Below are positions 13,637-17,182 of a stretch of DNA of 17,182 nt, piece by piece; within the stretch, counting starts at the first letter, position 1, and the number at the start of each line of letters is the position of its first letter. Below the pieces are notes generated by a model. The model saw only the letters and a list, made by a program, of their open reading frames with translations. It made no database searches and had not been told where the DNA came from. This DNA is from Vulcanimicrobiota bacterium (GTDB taxonomy: Bacteria > Eremiobacterota > Eremiobacteria > Baltobacterales > Baltobacteraceae): NCBI GenBank assembly GCA_028287545.1, contig JAQBPL010000069.1:1-17182 (forward strand), read 5' to 3'. The translations under genes were made by a program, and so were the position numbers.

Positions 13637-13754
13637 GTCACCCCGAGGGACCGCTGTCACCCCTTCGATGCCTTTATCGGCCAAAGTTCGCGCGGCGGCG
13701 CGAACTTTGTCCGATAAAGGCGCTCAGGGTGACAGGGATGTGCTCAGGGTGACT
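13636..13754. repeat. Nested palindromic element between convergent genes
   Basis: A 119-bp structure with three nested layers. The outer arms are AGTCACCC (13636-13643) and GGGTGACT (13747-13754); allowing one mismatch they extend to AGTCACCCYGAG. The middle arms are TGTCACCC (13655-13662) and GGGTGACA (13727-13734). The core is a hairpin of GCCTTTATCGG (13670-13680) with CCGATAAAGGC (13711-13721), and CAAAGTTCGCGC (13682-13693) with GCGCGAACTTTG (13698-13709). That is 23 bp with a single C/T mismatch and a GGCG loop. It fills the gap after the Rieske stop and reaches into the methyltransferase 3' end. It resembles REP/MITE-type extragenic repeats and would also work as a bidirectional transcript end. 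Confidence 0.85.
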
Positions 13755-14586
13755 GATTACGAGCCCAGGCTCCGACCAGCACGGGGTTCTGGATGCACGC
13801 GTTTGCGGCGGTTGCGGCTGCGCGGAAGCGTGCCGCGAGCGTGTCGAGATCCATCTCCTCCCGGCTGGCGATGCCGAGCTTCTCGATCACCGGCTGCGCA
13901 CTGCGCAGCGTCTCGGCGAAGTACTCGTACGTCGCTGCGTCGGGGCCGCTTTCGATGCGCGCCGTTCCGATCAGCTGCGGGAGCGGGAGACCGGCCCGAA
14001 CGTAGGTCTGCGCGAGATGCGAACCCATGTCGGGCTCGAAGCCGACCCGCTCGTATGCGGTGACGATCCAGCGCAGCATCTCGCGCACGATCGGAAGGTC
14101 CGGGATGCTGCGCACGCTGCGGCAGTCCATCTCGTGCAGCGCGACGATCCCGCCGGGGCGCAGCGAGCGCAGCAAATTGCGCAGGGTCGCCGCGGGATCG
14201 CGGACGTACACGAAGACGAAGCGTCCGACGATCGCATCGAAGGATTGCGGCGCGACGTACGTCTCGAGTTCGCCGAGCTCGGCCCGCACCCACCGGCAGC
14301 CCGCCGCATCGGCGCGACGCTGCGTCGTGCGAACCGCGTCCGGGGCCCGGTCGATCGCGACGACCGATCCGCTCGGACCGACCAGGCTGGCCGCGATCAG
14401 CGAGACGTCACCGACGCCGCAGCCGAGGTCGAGCACGCGCATCCCCGGACCGATCCCGGCCCGCACGAACACGTCGGCGGTCATCTCTTCGTAGAACGAC
14501 GCCTGTCGGGCCAGCCGCTCCAGCTCGCGCTCGTCGTGCCCGAGGATGTAGTCTGCGTCCGCCGTGTGAGTGGTCGATGTCGTCAT
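13744..14586 (-). CDS. Class I SAM-dependent methyltransferase
   Basis: Rossmann-fold methyltransferase of 280 residues, cytoplasmic. SAM-binding motif I is VLDLGCGVGD (51-60), and motif II ends strand 2 with Asp79 (VVAIDR). Asp117 lies in SFDAIVGRFVFVYV (115-128), and the LRPGG post-motif is at 142-146, followed by HEMD (151-154). This places it with UbiE/COQ5- or Methyltransf_25/31-like small-molecule enzymes; the acceptor cannot be deduced. The last codons (Gln-Ser-Pro-stop) are supplied by the AGTCACCC arm of the adjacent palindromic repeat, so the natural C-terminus was probably altered by it. The start ATG has no clear Shine-Dalgarno; GATACT and TACAAA -10-like hexamers lie within 15 nt upstream. 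It is divergent from the hydrolase gene. Confidence 0.9.
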   Translation of the reverse strand: MTTSTTHTADADYILGHDERELERLARQASFYEEMTADVFVRAGIGPGMRVLDLGCGVGDVSLIAASLVGPSGSVVAIDRAPDAVRTTQRRADAAGCRWVRAELGELETYVAPQSFDAIVGRFVFVYVRDPAATLRNLLRSLRPGGIVALHEMDCRSVRSIPDLPIVREMLRWIVTAYERVGFEPDMGSHLAQTYVRAGLPLPQLIGTARIESGPDAATYEYFAETLRSAQPVIEKLGIASREEMDLDTLAARFRAAATAANACIQNPVLVGAWARNQSP

Positions 14587-14672
14587 GGCATTTGTAGTAT
14601 CGGGGGCGCCGGCGTGGCGTGCCGTAGTCTCCCTTACAAAAAAACGGATTCGCGGTGCAGGAGGGGGGCGAA

Positions 14673-14707
14673 CTCGCGGCCCGCAAGGGTCCGCTTGCGC
14701 TCGCGAG
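14673..14707 (+). promoter_or_regulatory. Twelve-bp hairpin in the hydrolase leader
   Basis: CTCGCG (14673-14678) pairs with CGCGAG (14702-14707), and CGCAAG (14682-14687) pairs with CTTGCG (14694-14699), with a 3/2-nt internal loop and a 6-nt apical loop. It lies upstream of the AAGGAGAT Shine-Dalgarno, in the 161-bp divergent gap between the methyltransferase and hydrolase genes. No T-tract follows, so attenuation by termination is unlikely. It could be an mRNA-stabilising or protein-binding structure, or an operator in DNA form. Confidence 0.4.
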
Positions 14708-14747
14708 CCTCTTGCCGCTCTCCACGGTGGACGAAGGAGATCCCGCC

Positions 14748-15671
14748 ATGCTCAAACTCTCGGCGTCGATAGCCGCGGCCGTTTTCGCGCTAGCCGCGCA
14801 GCCTGTGGCAGGTTGCGCGAACGCCGGCGCGTTCGCTCCGGGTTTTTCAGAGAAAACCGTGACGGTCGGTGGACGAGTCGTGCACTACCGCATCGGCGGC
14901 AGCGGTCCTACCGTTCTGCTCGTTCACGGCTATGCCGACACCGGTGAGATGTGGGCGCCTCTGGCGCCGGCCCTCGCGAGGGACCACCAAGTGATCGTGC
15001 CGGATCTGCCGGGCCTGGGAGCGTCGCGGCCCGCGAGTCCGTCGGCGAACTACGAGATGGCCGCCGTCGCTCGTTCGCTGCACGCGCTGATGACGACGTT
15101 GAACGTGCATCGCGAGGCGGTCGTCGGGCATGACATCGGGCTCATGGTCGCGTACGCGTACGCCGCGCAGTTTCCGAAGGACGTGACGAAGCTGGCGCTG
15201 ATGGATGCGCCGATCCCAGGCGTCGGACCGTGGCAGCAGGTGCTGCTCATGCCCGCAATCTGGCACTTCCATTTCAACGGCAAGTATGCCGAGCAGCTCA
15301 CCGCGGGACGCGAGCGCATCTATTTGAACCGTATCTGGGACGACTTCGCCTTTCATCCCGAACGGATCACCGAGGCGGCCCGCACGCGCTATGCCGCCTC
15401 GTATGCGCAGCCCGGCAACATGCACGCAGGCTTCTCGTATTTCGCGGGCTTTTACAAGGACGCCGACGCCAACGTCAAATTCGCCAAGCGGCCGTTGAAA
15501 ATGCCGGTACTCGCGATGGGCGGCGAAAAGTCGTTCGGCGCGCTGATGCCGCAGTTCGCAAAAGCCGTTGCGACCAACGTGCAGACGAGCATAATCCCGG
15601 ACTCAGGGCACTGGCTGATGGACGAGAATCCGCGAGCGACCAGTGCCGCCCTGCTGCGTTTTCTCTCGTAG
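14748..15671 (+). CDS. Exported alpha/beta hydrolase, epoxide-hydrolase-like
   Basis: Alpha/beta-hydrolase of 307 residues with an export signal. The oxyanion-side HGYADTGEMW is at 60-69. The nucleophile elbow is VVGHDIGLMVAYAYA (125-139) with Asp129, the Asp type used by epoxide hydrolases and haloalkane dehalogenases and not the Ser of esterases. MGGEKSFG (257-264) and catalytic His288 in DSGHWLMDENP (285-295) complete the site. The N-terminus is hydrophobic and ends VAGC (20-23), which fits a lipobox, so it may be a lipoprotein anchored at Cys23. The start at 14748 is chosen because AAGGAGAT lies at the right distance and the signal peptide starts there; the frame is open further upstream. 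The substrate is unknown; epoxide versus dehalogenation cannot be settled here. Confidence 0.9.
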   Translation: MLKLSASIAAAVFALAAQPVAGCANAGAFAPGFSEKTVTVGGRVVHYRIGGSGPTVLLVHGYADTGEMWAPLAPALARDHQVIVPDLPGLGASRPASPSANYEMAAVARSLHALMTTLNVHREAVVGHDIGLMVAYAYAAQFPKDVTKLALMDAPIPGVGPWQQVLLMPAIWHFHFNGKYAEQLTAGRERIYLNRIWDDFAFHPERITEAARTRYAASYAQPGNMHAGFSYFAGFYKDADANVKFAKRPLKMPVLAMGGEKSFGALMPQFAKAVATNVQTSIIPDSGHWLMDENPRATSAALLRFLS

Positions 15672-15710
15672 CAAGGAAATGCACAGCGGTAGCGGCACCG
15701 GGGAGCGGCG

Positions 15711-16271
15711 CTATTTCATCGGGATCATGAGGTGCGCGTACGGCGTACCGGCCCACATGACGTAGGGCTTCGTGGTGTCGGGATCGGGGCTCGTCGGATA
15801 TCCGGCCATCACGGCCGCCGCAGGCCCGACGACCATGACGTGTGGTCCCGTCGAGATCCAGTGGTTCGCCCCGGTCGGTCCGGCAGCATATGGATCCGTG
15901 TTGCTGGCGTCGGAGCCGCCCGCGAGCATGTAGACGAAGCCGACTTTGTTGGGCGGCGCCTTCTTGGTCATCATGGCCTGCGCCCATTCCATCGCGTTCG
16001 TGTCGAGGCACATCGGATCGGGTCCCGGTGTGGTGGGATTGTCGGGCATGCACGTGACGCCGTTCGTCCCTTTGCGGAGGACGCGCATGCTGCCGTCTTT
16101 GCCCATCGCGACGATCGTCGCACCGTCCGCGACCGGCTTCGGCGCCGCAGTCATCGCGCTGACGATGAGCGCGTCGTCCCCGGGTTGGGTTTGTGCTACG
16201 CCGATACCGGCGGCCACGGAAACACCGAACACGCCGGCGACGGCAAACGCAACGACTGTTTTCAATCGCAT
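15711..16271 (-). CDS. Secreted conserved protein of unknown function
   Basis: Exported protein of 186 residues. Residues 1-25 form a Sec-type signal (MRLKTVVAFAVAGVFGVSVA), with cleavage likely near GVA-QTQ. The mature part has two Cys in a CMPDN...DPMCLD segment that could form a disulfide, then WAQAMM, KVGFVYMLAGGSDASNTDPYA, TGPHVMVVGP, and a Trp/Tyr-rich end (YVMWAGTPYAHLMIP). I recognise this arrangement as a recurrent hypothetical family in high-GC bacteria but know of no assigned activity. The start ATG at 16271 has an AAAGG Shine-Dalgarno; an upstream in-frame extension to 16346 lacks one and would bury the signal peptide. It is convergent with the hydrolase gene, 39 nt apart. Confidence 0.82.
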   Translation of the reverse strand: MRLKTVVAFAVAGVFGVSVAAGIGVAQTQPGDDALIVSAMTAAPKPVADGATIVAMGKDGSMRVLRKGTNGVTCMPDNPTTPGPDPMCLDTNAMEWAQAMMTKKAPPNKVGFVYMLAGGSDASNTDPYAAGPTGANHWISTGPHVMVVGPAAAVMAGYPTSPDPDTTKPYVMWAGTPYAHLMIPMK

Positions 16272-16299
16272 TCTCTTGACCTTTCGCTCACGGTGGCGC

Positions 16300-16346
16300 C
16301 GAACGGCACCATCAACGTCGGAGATTCCTAGACGAGCGAACGGCAC
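16300..16346. repeat. Two 10-bp direct repeats in the divergent promoter region
   Basis: CGAACGGCAC occurs at 16300-16309 and again at 16337-16346, 37 bp apart start to start. Both lie in the 208-bp gap between the secreted unknown gene (-) and the glycosidase-domain gene (+). Direct repeats at this spacing could be tandem regulator sites. Beyond them, and a repeated CAGGTAG nearby, I see no clear promoter in the gap. Confidence 0.3.
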
Positions 16347-16479
16347 GACCCCGCAGGTAGCGAAGACCCGCCCAGGTAGTCCGAGGCTACGTCAGGATGC
16401 CGGTAAAGTCAAGTTGGCGTTTTTCCGGAGGTGGCGACGCGCACGACGTGGAGAGTACCGGCAACGGCTAAGGATGCGC

Positions 16480-17182
16480 ATGGTAACACGGTTCACACGG
16501 ACCCGCGCCGGCGAGGCGTTTCGTACGGTGCTCGCCGCGGGCGTTGCTGCTGCAGCGTGCGTTTCCTTTTCGCACACGCCGGCAGGCGCCGCGTCGCTGC
16601 CCGTCCACCTTTATCCGCGGCCGCCGTTTCCGGCGATCGTCGCGTGCGATCTCACGCGCGAGGCGATCGCTCCCGGCATCGAACGCGCGTCCTATCGAAT
16701 CCTCACCGCAGCGGGGCCGCTGCGCGTCGATCTCGTGATCGCCGATCCGGCAAACCGCTGGGTCCGCTTCGACACCGTCCTCGCGCGCGATACGCTGGGC
16801 GGTGCGCTCGAGCGGGTGTCCTCGATGGCGTCGCGCACCGGCGCCGTCGCGGGAATCAACGGCGACTATTTCGCGATCGGCGCGGACGTCGCGCCGCTCG
16901 GCGCGGTCGTACGAAACGGCGCGGTCGTGCATGCGGGCGGTTCGCGTCCCGCGTTCGCGATCGGGCGCGACGGCAGGGTGCGCGTCGGACCGTTCGATTC
17001 CGGCGCCGGCGCGCAGACGGCGATCGGCGGCGGACCGGTGCTGCTGCGCGGCGCGCGGATCGCGAACGATGCCGGCTCGACGAATTATGCGGAACGCGCG
17101 ATGCGCATCCCGGCCTCGGTCCTGGTCCGCTTTCCGTCGGGCGAGGTCGGCCTCGTCGTGGTCGACGGGCGCCGGCCGGCGA
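16480..17182 (+). CDS. Secreted NAGPA/phosphodiester glycosidase-domain protein (3' end missing)
   Basis: Partial gene, open to the window end (234 residues visible). An N-terminal basic segment with Arg-rich residues is followed by a hydrophobic stretch (about 16-40: VLAAGVAAAACVSFS through the AGAAS region), consistent with a signal peptide or anchor. The NAGPA (phosphodiester N-acetylglucosaminidase-like) domain begins near residue 70. Its hallmark AGINGDYFAIG is at about 124-134, and the second block AIGGGPVLL is at about 182-190. Bacterial members are cell-envelope or exopolysaccharide-associated. The start is taken as the ATG at 16480 because AAGGA lies 5 nt upstream; an ATG at 16474, two codons earlier, is possible. 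No partner gene is visible to suggest a polysaccharide. Confidence 0.85.
   Translation, partial: MVTRFTRTRAGEAFRTVLAAGVAAAACVSFSHTPAGAASLPVHLYPRPPFPAIVACDLTREAIAPGIERASYRILTAAGPLRVDLVIADPANRWVRFDTVLARDTLGGALERVSSMASRTGAVAGINGDYFAIGADVAPLGAVVRNGAVVHAGGSRPAFAIGRDGRVRVGPFDSGAGAQTAIGGGPVLLRGARIANDAGSTNYAERAMRIPASVLVRFPSGEVGLVVVDGRRPA

Noticed and set aside
14638..14645. Run of As between the methyltransferase and hydrolase starts read as a terminator tail
   Set aside because: It lies upstream of both divergent genes and has no adjoining stable stem, so there is no transcript for it to end.
14655..14747. N-terminal extension of the hydrolase to 338 residues
   Set aside because: It has no Shine-Dalgarno at the upstream ATG and would place a hairpin-encoding stretch before a typical signal peptide; the ATG at 14748 has AAGGAGAT.

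Overview
This is a 17.2 kb, high-GC, gene-dense bacterial chromosomal window with 17 protein-coding genes that I can support. Two of them are cut by the window edges. No gap between genes exceeds about 260 bp. I see no rRNA, tRNA, CRISPR array, transposase or phage gene. The organism fixes CO2, or can do so: the left end carries the small subunit of a red-type form I Rubisco, its activase CbbX, an octameric-type phosphoribulokinase and a class I fructose-bisphosphate aldolase. Taxonomy cannot be fixed from the sequence alone. The red-type cbbS-cbbX pair and the short phosphoribulokinase are shared by proteobacteria and by some uncultured high-GC autotrophs such as Candidatus Eremiobacterota/Vulcanimicrobiota (WPS-2). 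I lean weakly to the latter from the mix of genes; this is inference.

Layout. (1) 1-3427, carbon fixation: cbbS (partial) overlaps cbbX on +; prk converges on cbbX from the - strand with a 6-nt gap; the aldolase gene diverges from prk across a 262-bp region that holds a perfect 15-bp palindrome. (2) 3525-5553, + strand: a stand-alone LuxR-type HTH protein, a TDT/SLAC1-TehA-type ten-helix transporter and a VOC-fold protein, closed by a probable intrinsic terminator. (3) 5607-11853, all on -: in transcription order, a small stress-type protein, two SbmA/YddA-like ABC half-transporters overlapping by 4 nt (a probable heterodimer), and a membrane-anchored PAS-PAS-GGDEF-EAL protein that keeps every motif needed to make and degrade c-di-GMP. 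(4) 12046-13636, +: a GYD-domain protein, then a four-helix histidine-rich membrane protein followed by an exported Rieske-type iron-sulfur protein, a likely two-gene redox module. (5) 13636-13754: a nested palindromic element that fills the gap between convergent genes and supplies the last codons of the next gene. (6) 13744-17182: a SAM methyltransferase (-), a secreted or lipid-anchored alpha/beta hydrolase of the epoxide-hydrolase type (+), a secreted conserved protein of unknown function (-), and the start of a secreted NAGPA/phosphodiester glycosidase-domain protein (+, cut by the window end).

How the genes fit together. CbbX would re-activate Rubisco. Phosphoribulokinase makes its substrate RuBP, and the aldolase serves the regenerative half of the Calvin cycle. 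The Rubisco large subunit should lie just left of the window. The rest looks like ordinary accessory chromosome. The points most worth a second look are the nested palindrome at 13636-13754, the membrane protein/Rieske pair, two near-identical start regions (TATGCT, 6 nt, ATG) that predict leaderless mRNAs, and the orphan HTH gene between the carbon-fixation genes and the transporter.
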